The notes beneath the pieces are model-generated. The model saw only the letters and a program-made list of their open reading frames with translations, was not told where the DNA came from and searched no databases. Positions 17,301-24,813 of a stretch of DNA of 32,570 bases are shown in pieces. A program made the translations under genes and the position numbers. Where the stretch lies: contig CADACD010000027.1 in NCBI GenBank assembly GCA_902786365.1, positions 22,447-55,016 of the forward strand, written 5' to 3'. This DNA is from an uncultured Lachnospiraceae bacterium. Lineage in GTDB: Bacteria > Bacillota > Clostridia > Lachnospirales > Lachnospiraceae. Each line of letters begins with the position of its first letter. The first letter of the stretch is position 1.

Positions 17301-18898
17301 TTATTTCGCCTCCGCCACATCACGATATTTATTCAATTGAAGATTTGGCTCAGTTAATCTATGACTGTAAGAATGCCAATAAAGATGCAAGAATTTCTGT
17401 TAAACTTGTATCAGAGGCAGGTGTCGGAACGGTGGCAGCCGGTGTTGCAAAAGCAGGTGCACAAGTTATCTTGATATCAGGCTATGACGGAGGTACGGGT
17501 GCCGCACCTAGAAACTCTATTTATAATGCAGGACTTCCATGGGAGTTAGGCCTTGCAGAAGCTCATCAGTCGCTTATCATGAATGGTCTTAGAAATAAGG
17601 TTGTTGTCGAGACAGACGGTAAATTGATGAGTGGACGAGATGTGGCAATTGCAGCAATGCTTGGAGCAGAGGAGTTCGGATTTGCGACAGCACCGCTTGT
17701 GACAATGGGATGTGTCATGATGAGAGTCTGTAACCTAGATACATGTCCGGTAGGTGTTGCTACACAGAATCCTGAACTTAGAAAGAGGTTTAAGGGAAAA
17801 CCGGAATACGTTGTTAATTTTATGAAGTTTATCGCACAGGAGCTTCGTGAATATATGTCTAAACTTGGCGTAAGGACAGTCGATGAGCTTGTTGGAAGAA
17901 TTGATTTACTAAAGGCGAAAGATGATTTGTCATTAGGAAACAATGGTAGAGTAGATTTGTCAAGGATCCTTGATATTGATTTTGCAAAAGAGCCTGTTGA
18001 GTATGAAAAGAAAAATGTATATGATTTCGAACTTGAAAAGACACTTGATGAAAAGGTACTTGTCAAGAAATTCATGCCATCACTGTTAAAGAAACAGCCA
18101 AGAAGCATTGAAATAGATGTCACAAATACAGATCGTTCATTTGGAACAATATTTGGTTCAGAGATAACAAAGCATTATGGTGATGATGTGCTTGAGGATG
18201 ACACTTATGTAGTAAAATGTAACGGAGCAGGCGGACAAAGTTTCGGCGCATTTATTCCAAAGGGACTCACATTGGAGCTTACAGGTGACAGTAATGATTA
18301 CTTTGGAAAGGGACTTTCAGGTGGAAAACTGGTATTATACCCACCGAAAGGAATCAAGTACAAAGAGGACGAAAATATAATTGTAGGTAATGTTGCTTTA
18401 TACGGTGCAACAAGTGGAAGTGCCTATATTAATGGTGTTGCCGGAGAGAGATTCTGTGTAAGAAATTCAGGTGCAGTAGCTGTTGTAGAAGGTGTCGGCG
18501 ATCATGGCTGCGAGTATATGACAGGCGGTCGTGTTGTGGTTCTTGGTAAAACCGGAAAGAACTTTGCAGCAGGTATGAGTGGCGGAATTGCTTATGTGCT
18601 TGATGAGGATAGAGATTTATATACAAGATTGAATAAAGAGCTTGTATCTTCAACTGAAATTACATCGAAATATGATGTTCAGGAATTGAAAGAAATGATT
18701 GCTGACCATGTAAAATATACAAATTCAGCAAAAGGTAAGGAAATTCTTGAGAATTTTGGCGATTATCTTCCAAAGTTCAAGAAAATCATACCTCATGATT
18801 ATAATAAGATGTTGATGACAATTGTTCAGATGGAAGAAAAAGGTCTGAGCAGTGAGCAGGCACAGATAGAAGCATTCTATGCAATGACAGGAAATTAG
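14345..18898 (+). CDS. gltB: Glutamate synthase large subunit (GltB)
   Basis: This 1517-residue subunit of glutamate synthase hydrolyses glutamine and passes the ammonia to 2-oxoglutarate, giving two glutamates. Domains in order: a 24-residue propeptide, then the class-II glutaminase with N-terminal nucleophile Cys25 in HDNCGIG; a central linking domain; the FMN-binding synthase barrel (FKTGAMSYGSISQEAH, NSGEGGE, then DGGTGAAP); the 3Fe-4S cysteines Cys1123, Cys1129 and Cys1134 in GCVMMRVCNLDTCPVG; and the C-terminal GxGxG helix domain (GAGGQSFGAF to GGVRVVVLG-like repeats). The ATG at 14345 has AGGAAG 8 nt upstream. gltD follows after 36 nt, an operon. Length is normal for the bacterial NADPH form. 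Confidence 0.97.
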   Translation: MNRNDLFIRAEKTGLYDPSFEHDNCGIGAVVNIKGKKTHQTVANALKIVENLEHRAGKDAEGKTGDGVGILLQISHKFFSKAVKSLGIFLGNEREYGIGMFFFPQDELKRNQAKKMFEIIVEKEGLEFLGWREVPTKPDVLGTTAIECMPYIMQGFVKKPDDVKKGLDFDRKLYVARRVFEQSNDNTYVVSLSSRTIVYKGMFLVGQLRLFFEDLQDNDYESAIALVHSRFSTNTNPSWHRAHPNRLMVHNGEINTIRGNADNMLAREETMASEYLKGEMHKILPVVNTEGSDSAMLDNTLEFLVMSGMELPLAVMITIPEPWDNNHTISQARRDFYQYYATMMEPWDGPASILFSDGDIMGAVLDRNGLRPSRYYITDDDTLVLSSEVGVLDVDPSTIVAKERLHPGKMLLVDTINGKLIDDEELKEKYASRQPYGEWLDNNLVRLKDLKIPNKKVEEYPLEERKRLQKAFGYTYEELMTSILPMAKNGAEPISAMGNDKPLAVLSSKPQPLFNYFKQLFAQVTNPPIDAIREEIVTSSTVYIGEDGNILEEKPENCQVLKVKNPILTSTDLLKIKNMNVSGFHVEVIPITYYKNTSLEKAIDRLYVEVDRAHRDGASILILSDRGVDENHVAIPSLLAVSAVHRYLVLTKKRTSLALILESGEPREVHHFATLLGYGACAINPYLAQESIKYLIDKDMLDKDYYAAVNDYNDAVLHGIIKIASKMGISTIQSYQGSQIFEAIGLGKEVIDKYFTGTVSRIGGITLKDIERGVDELHSTAFDPLGLETDLVLDSRGSHKFRSGKEQHLYNPKTIHLLQQSTWTNNYDMFKEYTKLIDDEVGPVHIRGMLEFNYPKKGIPIEEVESVDSIVKRFKTGAMSYGSISQEAHETMAIAMNMIHGKSNSGEGGESEERLATSGQKIDKCSAIKQVASGRFGVTSKYLVSAREIQIKMAQGAKPGEGGHLPGKKVYPWIAKTRHSTPGVSLISPPPHHDIYSIEDLAQLIYDCKNANKDARISVKLVSEAGVGTVAAGVAKAGAQVILISGYDGGTGAAPRNSIYNAGLPWELGLAEAHQSLIMNGLRNKVVVETDGKLMSGRDVAIAAMLGAEEFGFATAPLVTMGCVMMRVCNLDTCPVGVATQNPELRKRFKGKPEYVVNFMKFIAQELREYMSKLGVRTVDELVGRIDLLKAKDDLSLGNNGRVDLSRILDIDFAKEPVEYEKKNVYDFELEKTLDEKVLVKKFMPSLLKKQPRSIEIDVTNTDRSFGTIFGSEITKHYGDDVLEDDTYVVKCNGAGGQSFGAFIPKGLTLELTGDSNDYFGKGLSGGKLVLYPPKGIKYKEDENIIVGNVALYGATSGSAYINGVAGERFCVRNSGAVAVVEGVGDHGCEYMTGGRVVVLGKTGKNFAAGMSGGIAYVLDEDRDLYTRLNKELVSSTEITSKYDVQELKEMIADHVKYTNSAKGKEILENFGDYLPKFKKIIPHDYNKMLMTIVQMEEKGLSSEQAQIEAFYAMTGN

Positions 18899-18934
18899 AG
18901 CAGAAACCATATTAGTAGACAAGGAGGCACAGAT

Positions 18935-20419
18935 ATGGGAAAACCAAGTGGATTTTTAGAATATGAGCGTGAAGATGCTGCTGCAGTATCTCCGAAAGAA
19001 AGAATAAAAAATTTTAATGAATTTCATACACCACTGTCTGAGGAAAAACAGAGATGTCAGGCAGCAAGATGCATGGACTGCGGTGTTCCTTTCTGTCAGG
19101 CAGGAATGTTAATCAGTGGGATGATGTCGGGTTGTCCGCTGAACAATCTTGTACCTGAATGGAATGAACTTTTATATACAGGCAATTTAGAACAGGCGTA
19201 TCACAGACTTCATAAGACGAACAATTTTCCGGAATTTACAGGTCGTGTATGTCCGGCGTTATGCGAAAAAGCATGTACATGTGGCCTCAATGGTGATGCA
19301 GTATCAACAAGGGCAAATGAGCTTTCAATTATTGAGAATGCATATGAAAAAGGTTTTGCAGCACCAAATCCGCCAAAGGTAAGAACAGGCAAAAAAGTTG
19401 CCATCATTGGTTCAGGACCGGCAGGTCTTGCGGCAGCAGACCAGTTAAACCATAGAGGACATAGTGTGACTGTTTATGAAAGGTCTGACAGGGCAGGCGG
19501 ATTACTGATGTATGGTATTCCAAACATGAAGTTGGAGAAACAATTTGTTGACAGAAAAGTAAATGTCATGAAAGAGGAAGGCGTTGAATTTATCACAGGT
19601 GTTAATGTAGGTGTGGATATCAAGGCAGAGGAACTTCTGAAAAAATATGACAGAGTGATTCTTGCATGTGGAGCTTCAAACCCAAGAGATATCAAAGTTC
19701 CGGGAAGAGAAGCAAATGGAATTTATTTTGCAGTTGACTTTTTGACAGCTACAACAAAGAGTCTGCTTGACAGCAGCTTTACCGATAACAAATTTATACA
19801 GACAAAGGGCAAAAATGTAATGGTCATCGGTGGTGGTGACACAGGTAATGACTGTGTCGGAACATCGATAAGACTTGGCGCAAAGAGTGTATTACAGCTT
19901 GAGATGATGCCAAAGGCACCTGATGAGAGAGCGGCAAATAATCCGTGGCCGGAATGGCCGAAAGTCTGCAAGACAGATTATGGTCAGGAAGAAGCGATTG
20001 CGGTATTTGGTCATGATCCAAGAGTCTACCAGACAACTGTCAAAGAATTTATTGCTGACAAGAAAGGCAATTTATGTAAGGCGAGACTTGTGAAACTCCA
20101 GAGCAAAAAGGATGAAAAGACCGGAAGATTCATGATGGTTGAAGTGGAGGGCAGCGAGTATGTTGTTGATGTTGATATCGTTCTTATTGCAGCAGGATTT
20201 TTAGGAACACAAGATTATCTGACAAAGGCATTTGGTGTAGAGACTGATGCGAGAACAAACATCAAGACAGAAAGTGAAAAGCATGCTACTTCCGTGAAAC
20301 ATGTATTTGCAGCAGGTGACTGCCATATTGGACAATCGCTTGTGGTAAGAGCAATCAGAGAGGGAAGAGATGTGGCAAGAGAAGTTGATATGAGCCTGAT
20401 GGGTTATACAAGTCTGTAA
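18935..20419 (+). CDS. gltD: Glutamate synthase small subunit (GltD)
   Basis: This 494-residue subunit oxidises NADPH and passes electrons through FAD and 4Fe-4S centres to GltB. The N-terminal cysteines RCMDCGVPFC, CPLNN and RVCPALCEKACTCG carry the iron-sulfur clusters. The FAD-binding fold begins at KVAIIGSGPAGLAAADQL, the NADPH-binding fold at VMVIGGGDTGNDCVG, and the terminal FAD contact is HVFAAGDCHIGQSLVVRAI. The AAGGAGGC site precedes the ATG at 18935. It ends just before a strong terminator, closing the gltBD operon. Length is typical of the family. Confidence 0.97.
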   Translation: MGKPSGFLEYEREDAAAVSPKERIKNFNEFHTPLSEEKQRCQAARCMDCGVPFCQAGMLISGMMSGCPLNNLVPEWNELLYTGNLEQAYHRLHKTNNFPEFTGRVCPALCEKACTCGLNGDAVSTRANELSIIENAYEKGFAAPNPPKVRTGKKVAIIGSGPAGLAAADQLNHRGHSVTVYERSDRAGGLLMYGIPNMKLEKQFVDRKVNVMKEEGVEFITGVNVGVDIKAEELLKKYDRVILACGASNPRDIKVPGREANGIYFAVDFLTATTKSLLDSSFTDNKFIQTKGKNVMVIGGGDTGNDCVGTSIRLGAKSVLQLEMMPKAPDERAANNPWPEWPKVCKTDYGQEEAIAVFGHDPRVYQTTVKEFIADKKGNLCKARLVKLQSKKDEKTGRFMMVEVEGSEYVVDVDIVLIAAGFLGTQDYLTKAFGVETDARTNIKTESEKHATSVKHVFAAGDCHIGQSLVVRAIREGRDVAREVDMSLMGYTSL

Positions 20420-20468
20420 TTGAGATAAGAGAATTAAAATTTAAGTCGGTTAAATGATTATGAAAAAT

Positions 20469-20511
20469 CAGATATGAGAGATGGAATTAGTCTTTCATAT
20501 CTGTTTTTTTT
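20469..20511 (+). terminator. gltBD terminator
   Basis: CAGATATGAGAGA (20469-20481) pairs with TCTTTCATATCTG (20491-20503), one wobble, 9-nt loop, followed by eight Ts. Confidence 0.93.
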
Positions 20512-20553
20512 AAACTGTAATTATATGATAAATTATAGCAGATTGGTATATAT

Positions 20554-20715
20554 CTATTTTGTTATTTCAAGAGGTGCATCATAGAATATCCAGTCAAAAT
20601 TGGCAACATCATAAGAAGCATTACAGTAGGTACAGATTCCTTCGGTTGTGAGGTTGATGTTCGCACCGCAGCCAGGACATATAACAGCTTGTGCTGAAGC
20701 ATTTTTTTTTGTCAT
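20554..20715 (-). pseudogene. Zinc-ribbon protein C-terminal relic
   Basis: This minus-strand frame of 53 codons reads MTKKNASAQAVICPGCGANI, then NLTTEGICTYCNASYDVANF and DWIFYDAPLEITK. The two CxxC pairs (CPGC and CTYC) form a zinc ribbon like those at the C-terminal end of some larger Firmicutes proteins. There is no convincing ribosome site. Just upstream a different frame reads ENVDDVIVKKIFYRKCNDKKK and meets this one at a run of nine A's, with a stop codon before it, which looks like a frameshifted remnant of a longer gene. It could instead be a genuine tiny protein; I favour decay. The remaining 280 nt up to metN hold a TATAAT at 20882-20887 with no good -35 and nothing else I can identify. 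Confidence 0.5.
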
Positions 20716-20995
20716 TGCATTTACGGTAGAATATCTTTTTTACAATCACATCATCAACATTTTCCTAATTTGGCTATAGAAAAAACTTATAGCAAGATAT
20801 AGGTTTTAAGTATTATTTATAAATTCGAAAAGGTGATATACTTTCCTATGTCAACAAATCATACTAAAGTGATATGGTAAATATAATTTTAGGTATTTAA
20901 GCAACAGAATGAAAAAGATTGATAAAAGATTGAAAAGAAAAAGCTGTTTCCAAAACAGAAATAGTGCAATAAGGAAATGAAAGAAGGTGAGAGAA

Positions 20996-22018
20996 GTGAT
21001 ACGTTTTGAGAACGTCAGTAAAAAGTTTGTATCAAAGGATAATGAAACGATTGCAGTAAATAATGTTAATCTGACGATACATAAAGGTGAAGTTTTTGGT
21101 ATCATCGGTTTTTCCGGAGCGGGAAAATCCACACTTGTAAGACACATTAACCTGCTTGAACATCCGACGTCAGGAAATATATATTTTGATGATGTCAATC
21201 TTACGCAGGCAAGCGAGAAGGAACTGCGAAAGTATCGTCAGAGAATTGGTATGATTTTTCAACAATTTAATCTGCTGTCACAAAGAACAGTGATTGATAA
21301 CATTGTTTATCCGCTTGAAATTGCAGGGGCAGACAAGAAAGAGAGAATAAAAAGAGCGGATGAGCTTCTTGCATTGGTAGGTCTTGAAGATAAGAGAAAA
21401 GCCTATCCGTCACAGCTGTCCGGTGGTCAGAAACAAAGGGTGGCGATTGCAAGAGCTCTCGCAACAAATCCCGATGTGCTGCTGTGTGATGAAGCAACCA
21501 GTGCACTTGACCCAATTACGACCCGTTCAATTCTGGCATTGTTAAAAGAAATCAATGAAAAATTAGGAGTTACGATTGTCGTAATTACACATGAGATGAA
21601 AGTTGTCGAGCAGATTTGTGACAGAGTCGCGGTAATGAATGCCGGAGTGATTGAAGAGATAGGTGCGGTAAAAGATGTATTCTTAAATCCTAAATCTGAG
21701 ACAACTAAGAGACTCATTCTTCCAGAGGACAACGGGCTTAAGAGGGATGAGAACAGAAGAATTCTTCGAATCGCTTTTGATGGTCAGTCAGCATTTTTGC
21801 CACTTATATCCTCTCTTACGATAGAATGTGATGCAATGATTAATATTCTGGGTGCTAACACAGAGAATATCGGAGGAAAGGCATATGGTCAGATGCTGAT
21901 AGAGCTTCCAAAGGATGCAGATAAGGAAAAGCAAATAAAGAAATATCTTGATAGTCAGGGTATTTACTATGAGGAAGGGGGGAAAGGTCATGAGCAAGGG
22001 CATGATAGAACTGCTTAA
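20996..22018 (+). CDS. metN: MetN-type ABC transporter ATP-binding protein
   Basis: This 340-residue ATPase powers import of methionine or a related amino acid. It shows Walker A GFSGAGKSTL, the Q-loop region MIFQQFNLLS, the signature LSGGQKQRVAIARAL, Walker B VLLCDEATSALD, and the H-loop VVITHEMKVV. After about residue 245 comes the NIL/ACT-like domain (RILRIAFDGQSAFLPL onward), which in known MetN proteins senses methionine inside the cell. The GTG at 20996 is chosen because AGAAGG ends 8 nt upstream and gives the usual M-I-x-F-x-N-V-S start; another GTG at 20987 overlaps that site. No S-box (SAM-I) leader is visible. It overlaps metI by 29 nt. Confidence 0.92.
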   Translation: MIRFENVSKKFVSKDNETIAVNNVNLTIHKGEVFGIIGFSGAGKSTLVRHINLLEHPTSGNIYFDDVNLTQASEKELRKYRQRIGMIFQQFNLLSQRTVIDNIVYPLEIAGADKKERIKRADELLALVGLEDKRKAYPSQLSGGQKQRVAIARALATNPDVLLCDEATSALDPITTRSILALLKEINEKLGVTIVVITHEMKVVEQICDRVAVMNAGVIEEIGAVKDVFLNPKSETTKRLILPEDNGLKRDENRRILRIAFDGQSAFLPLISSLTIECDAMINILGANTENIGGKAYGQMLIELPKDADKEKQIKKYLDSQGIYYEEGGKGHEQGHDRTA

Positions 22019-22649
22019 AAATGGTGTGGATGAGACGTTATACATGACATTGATATCAACAATTGTTGCATATCTTATTGGCATACCATTAGGCGTACTG
22101 GTGTATATAACTGACAGTAAAGGAATATGTAAAAACAGAATCATCAACTTTATTACCGGAGTAATCATCAATGTAGTAAGGTCAGTGCCGTTTTTGATTT
22201 TGTTGGTTACCATCCTTCCTTTCACCAGAATGGTTGTTGGAACCACGATTGGTTCTGATGCCACAATTGTTCCGTTGGTGGTAGCTGCCGCTCCATTTGT
22301 TGCAAGACTTGTAGAATCATCTCTTAAAGAAGTGGACAGCGGTGTTATAGAGGCGGCAAAGGCGATGGGTTCGTCTAAACTGCAGATAATCACAAAGGTA
22401 CTTTTGCCAGAAGCAAAACCGTCACTTCTTGTGGGAGGTACAATTGCCATTTCTACAATTCTTGGCTACTCTGCAATGGCGGGATTTGTTGGAGGCGGTG
22501 GTCTTGGAGCAATCGCAATTAATTATGGCTATTACAGATACCAAAACAATGTAATGTTGATTACAGTAGCATTTCTGGTCATCATTGTACAGCTGTTTCA
22601 GGAGGTTGGGATACGAGTGGTAAATAAGATTGATAAGAGACTAAGGTAA
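21990..22649 (+). CDS. metI: MetI-type ABC transporter permease
   Basis: This 219-residue membrane permease of the MetNIQ importer has about five hydrophobic helices. The cytoplasmic coupling loop reads EAAKAMGSSKLQIITKVLLP, the EAA motif that contacts MetN, and AMAGFVGGGGLGAIAINYGY is characteristic of MetI. It starts within the end of metN; AGGGGGG at 21976-21982 lies 7 nt before the ATG. Translational coupling with metN is likely. Length matches the family. Confidence 0.94.
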   Translation: MSKGMIELLKNGVDETLYMTLISTIVAYLIGIPLGVLVYITDSKGICKNRIINFITGVIINVVRSVPFLILLVTILPFTRMVVGTTIGSDATIVPLVVAAAPFVARLVESSLKEVDSGVIEAAKAMGSSKLQIITKVLLPEAKPSLLVGGTIAISTILGYSAMAGFVGGGGLGAIAINYGYYRYQNNVMLITVAFLVIIVQLFQEVGIRVVNKIDKRLR

Positions 22650-22714
22650 ACATAAGTACGACAATAAAAATAGTAATCACAAAAAATAATTATATATAAA
22701 GAAAGGTTAAATTG

Positions 22715-23548
22715 GTGAAATTGATGAGAAAGAATAGTTTTAAGAGAAAAGCAGTAGCAGTAGTATTAGGATTAAGCGTGGTAGCAGGTTTGTTTACAGG
22801 ATGTGGTAAGGAGAAGAGTGATAAGACAATCAAGGTAGGAGCAGTACCTACACCACATGCAGAAGTGCTCAATATTATCAAAGATAACTTGAAGGAAAAG
22901 GGCTACAACTTGGAAGTTGTAGAGTATAACGATTATGTATTGCCTAACAAGGCATTAGAGGATGGTGAGCTTGATGCGAACTATTTCCAGCATCAGCCTT
23001 ATCTGGATGATTTTAATAAAGAAAATGGAACACATATCGTGTCAGTGGCAGCAGTTCATTTTGAGCCATTCGGCATTTATGCAGGAAAAACAAAGTCTCT
23101 TAGTGATTTAAAGGATGGCGCTACGGTTGCCGTTCCAAATGATACAACCAATGAGGCAAGAGCTTTGCTGCTTTTGGAAGCACAGGGATTAATCAAGTTA
23201 AAAGAAGGTGCTGGTATCACAGCAACAGTACTTGATATAGAAGAGAATCCTCTTAATCTTGAAATTAAGGAATTAGAAGCAGCACAGGTAGCAAGAGCAG
23301 TGTCTGATGTAGACATCGCAGCCATTAACGGAAATTATGCAATTGATGCAGGATACAAGGTAAGTGATGCACTTGCAGTAGAATCAGCAGATTCACTTGC
23401 GGCAGAAACATATGCTAATATCGTTGCTGTAAAGGAAGGCAGTGAAAACTCAGACAAGACTAAGGCTTTAGTAGAGGCAATTCTCTCTGATGAGGTAAGA
23501 GATTACATTAATCAAACTTATGAAGGAGCAGTTGTTCCTGTATTCTAA
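22715..23548 (+). CDS. metQ: MetQ/NlpA family substrate-binding lipoprotein
   Basis: This 277-residue lipoprotein captures the substrate outside the membrane for the MetN-MetI importer. The signal ends in LFTGC, giving a lipidated Cys. The mature protein shows the family pattern KVGAVPTPHAEVL, LPNKALEDGELDANYFQHQP, and VAVPNDTTNEARAL. The GTG at 22715 is preferred, with GAAAGG 8 nt upstream; an ATG at 22724 is too far from it. It follows metI by 65 nt and probably shares its transcript. MetQ homologs bind methionine isomers, but relatives bind other compounds. The opine dehydrogenase and racemase relics just downstream raise doubt about a plain methionine role. Confidence 0.92.
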   Translation: MKLMRKNSFKRKAVAVVLGLSVVAGLFTGCGKEKSDKTIKVGAVPTPHAEVLNIIKDNLKEKGYNLEVVEYNDYVLPNKALEDGELDANYFQHQPYLDDFNKENGTHIVSVAAVHFEPFGIYAGKTKSLSDLKDGATVAVPNDTTNEARALLLLEAQGLIKLKEGAGITATVLDIEENPLNLEIKELEAAQVARAVSDVDIAAINGNYAIDAGYKVSDALAVESADSLAAETYANIVAVKEGSENSDKTKALVEAILSDEVRDYINQTYEGAVVPVF

Positions 23549-23610
23549 GATATACGCAGGGCCAATGGATTCGCAGATAATAAAAATAGCAGTTTTGGAC
23601 GAGAAATAAA

Positions 23611-23860
23611 ATGTTTAGTGAAGAAGAATTAAAAAATAGTCCTGTTGCAGTGCTTGGCGGTGGTGCAGTAGGAAAAACAGTAGCAGCTGACTGTGTACTT
23701 GGTGGAAGGAGTAAAGACACCTGTTATTGACAGTATGATTACCCTTGCATCCGTAATGACAGGGCAGGATTTCTATGAAAAGGGTCTTACACTTGATGAA
23801 CTTGGCATAGGACATTTAAACAAAGAGCAATTGCTTGATTACTTGAATAATGGTGTATAA
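23611..23860 (+). pseudogene. Octopine/opine dehydrogenase family gene, internally deleted relic
   Basis: The frame from the ATG at 23611 reads MFSEEELKNSPVAVLGGGAV and GKTVAADCVLGG, the start of the Rossmann domain of NAD(P)-dependent octopine/nopaline dehydrogenases. At about 23701-23710 it jumps to another frame reading EGVKTPVIDSMITLASVMTG, then FYEKGLTLDELGIGHLNKEQ and LLDYLNNGV before TAA at 23858-23860, the usual C-terminal end of the same family. Roughly 270 of about 360 codons are lost and the first frame stops at 23730. No intact copy is in the window. Its position behind metQ suggests it was once part of the same operon. Confidence 0.75.
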
Positions 23861-24001
23861 ATCCTTTTAGAGTGCAGCGACTTGCCGCCTTATGCAAAAG
23901 CAATACAGACAGTTACGGGGCTGCCTGTATTTGATTTTAATACAATGATTGACCTGGTATACCATGCTGTGGTGCAAAAGAGTTACTTTGGGTGGCTGTA
24001 G
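23861..24001 (+). pseudogene. Aspartate/glutamate racemase family gene, C-terminal relic
   Basis: Immediately after the opine dehydrogenase stop codon, and in the same frame, 46 codons read ILLECSDLPPYAKAIQTVTG, then LPVFDFNTMIDLVYHAVVQK and SYFGWL before TAG. The LECSDLPPYA...TGLPVFDF pattern is the C-terminal end of the Asp/Glu racemase-like family, including the second-cysteine region (LEC). There is no start codon, no ribosome site and no N-terminal four-fifths. A further deletion must have joined the two genes. Confidence 0.65.
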
Positions 24002-24029
24002 GCGTAAATCTTAAGCGAATGACTATCTA

Positions 24030-24057
24030 TTGAAATTTTTTGATTATATGCTATAAT
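24030..24057 (+). promoter_or_regulatory. Predicted promoter of the signal peptidase gene
   Basis: TTGAAA (24030-24035) and TATAAT (24052-24057) are 16 nt apart, about 100 nt before the start codon. Confidence 0.55.
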
Positions 24058-24073
24058 AGAAGTGATTTAACGG

Positions 24074-24103
24074 TCGGGGGTCGTTTATATGATTCCCGAT
24101 TTT
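24074..24103 (+). promoter_or_regulatory. Leader stem-loop with short T-tract before signal peptidase gene
   Basis: TCGGGGGTC (24074-24082) pairs with GATTCCCGA (24091-24099) through 9 bp including two wobbles, followed by TTTT. It sits between promoter and start codon, so it may act as a partial terminator (attenuator) or stabilise the mRNA end. No competing antiterminator is obvious. Confidence 0.4.
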
Positions 24104-24153
24104 GTGTATATTATTGAAACATCATATTAGAGTGAGTTTTGGAGGAATCAATT

Positions 24154-24798
24154 GTGGCTGACAGACTTGAAGATGAAATAGAGATTATCTACTGGGGAGA
24201 TGATGAAGATAATAATACAGTCAATGCTGATAGTATTAACAGAAAATATAAAAATAGAAAAGAGAAGATAACCTTACAGCAGGAGATAATAGGCTGGCTT
24301 AAGCTGGTGATTATTGCAGTAGTAGTTGCGATATCAGTTAATAATCTAATCATCATCAATGCAGAAGTTCCGAGCGGTTCTATGGAAAATACAATCCATG
24401 AAGGCAGCAGAATGATAGGATTTCGATTGTCATATGTATTTTCTAAACCGAAGCGAGGAGATATTATTATATTTAAATATCCCGAAGATGAATCGCAGAA
24501 TTTTGTAAAAAGAGTGATAGGAACTCCGGGAGATACCGTAGAGGTTAAAATGGGTATTGTATATATTAATGGTAAGACATTAAAAGAGGATTATGTTTAT
24601 TTTGAAGGAAATGTTATCAGTAGTAAAGGAGATTTCCCGGCAACAAAAGTGCCAAATGGCTGTTATTTTGTGATGGGAGATAACAGAAACAACTCACTTG
24701 ATTCGAGATTTTGGGAAAAGACACATTTTGTTAAGGAAGATGAAATACTTGGGAAAGCAATATTCAGCTATTATCCGTCATTCAAATTTTTTAAGTAA
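24154..24798 (+). CDS. lepB: Signal peptidase I
   Basis: This 214-residue type I signal peptidase cuts signal peptides from secreted proteins on the outer face of the membrane. An acidic cytoplasmic head (EDEIEIIYWGDDEDNN) leads to one membrane helix (VIIAVVVAISVNNLIII). The nucleophile is Ser76 in PSGSMENTI and the general base is Lys119 in FVKRVIGTPGD. The box E motif GDNRNNSLDSRFW is present. The GTG at 24154 lies 7 nt after GGAGGA. The family usually starts closer to the helix, so the ~48-residue acidic head is somewhat long. The gene converges on the GNAT gene. Gram-positive names such as sipS would fit equally. Confidence 0.93.
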   Translation: MADRLEDEIEIIYWGDDEDNNTVNADSINRKYKNRKEKITLQQEIIGWLKLVIIAVVVAISVNNLIIINAEVPSGSMENTIHEGSRMIGFRLSYVFSKPKRGDIIIFKYPEDESQNFVKRVIGTPGDTVEVKMGIVYINGKTLKEDYVYFEGNVISSKGDFPATKVPNGCYFVMGDNRNNSLDSRFWEKTHFVKEDEILGKAIFSYYPSFKFFK

Positions 24799-24813
24799 CA
24801 CATCAATCATTTT

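Noticed and set aside
20716-20995. An S-box (SAM-I) or T-box leader before metN
   Set aside because: None of the conserved S-box core (GAGGGA, GCAACC) or T-box sequence is present.
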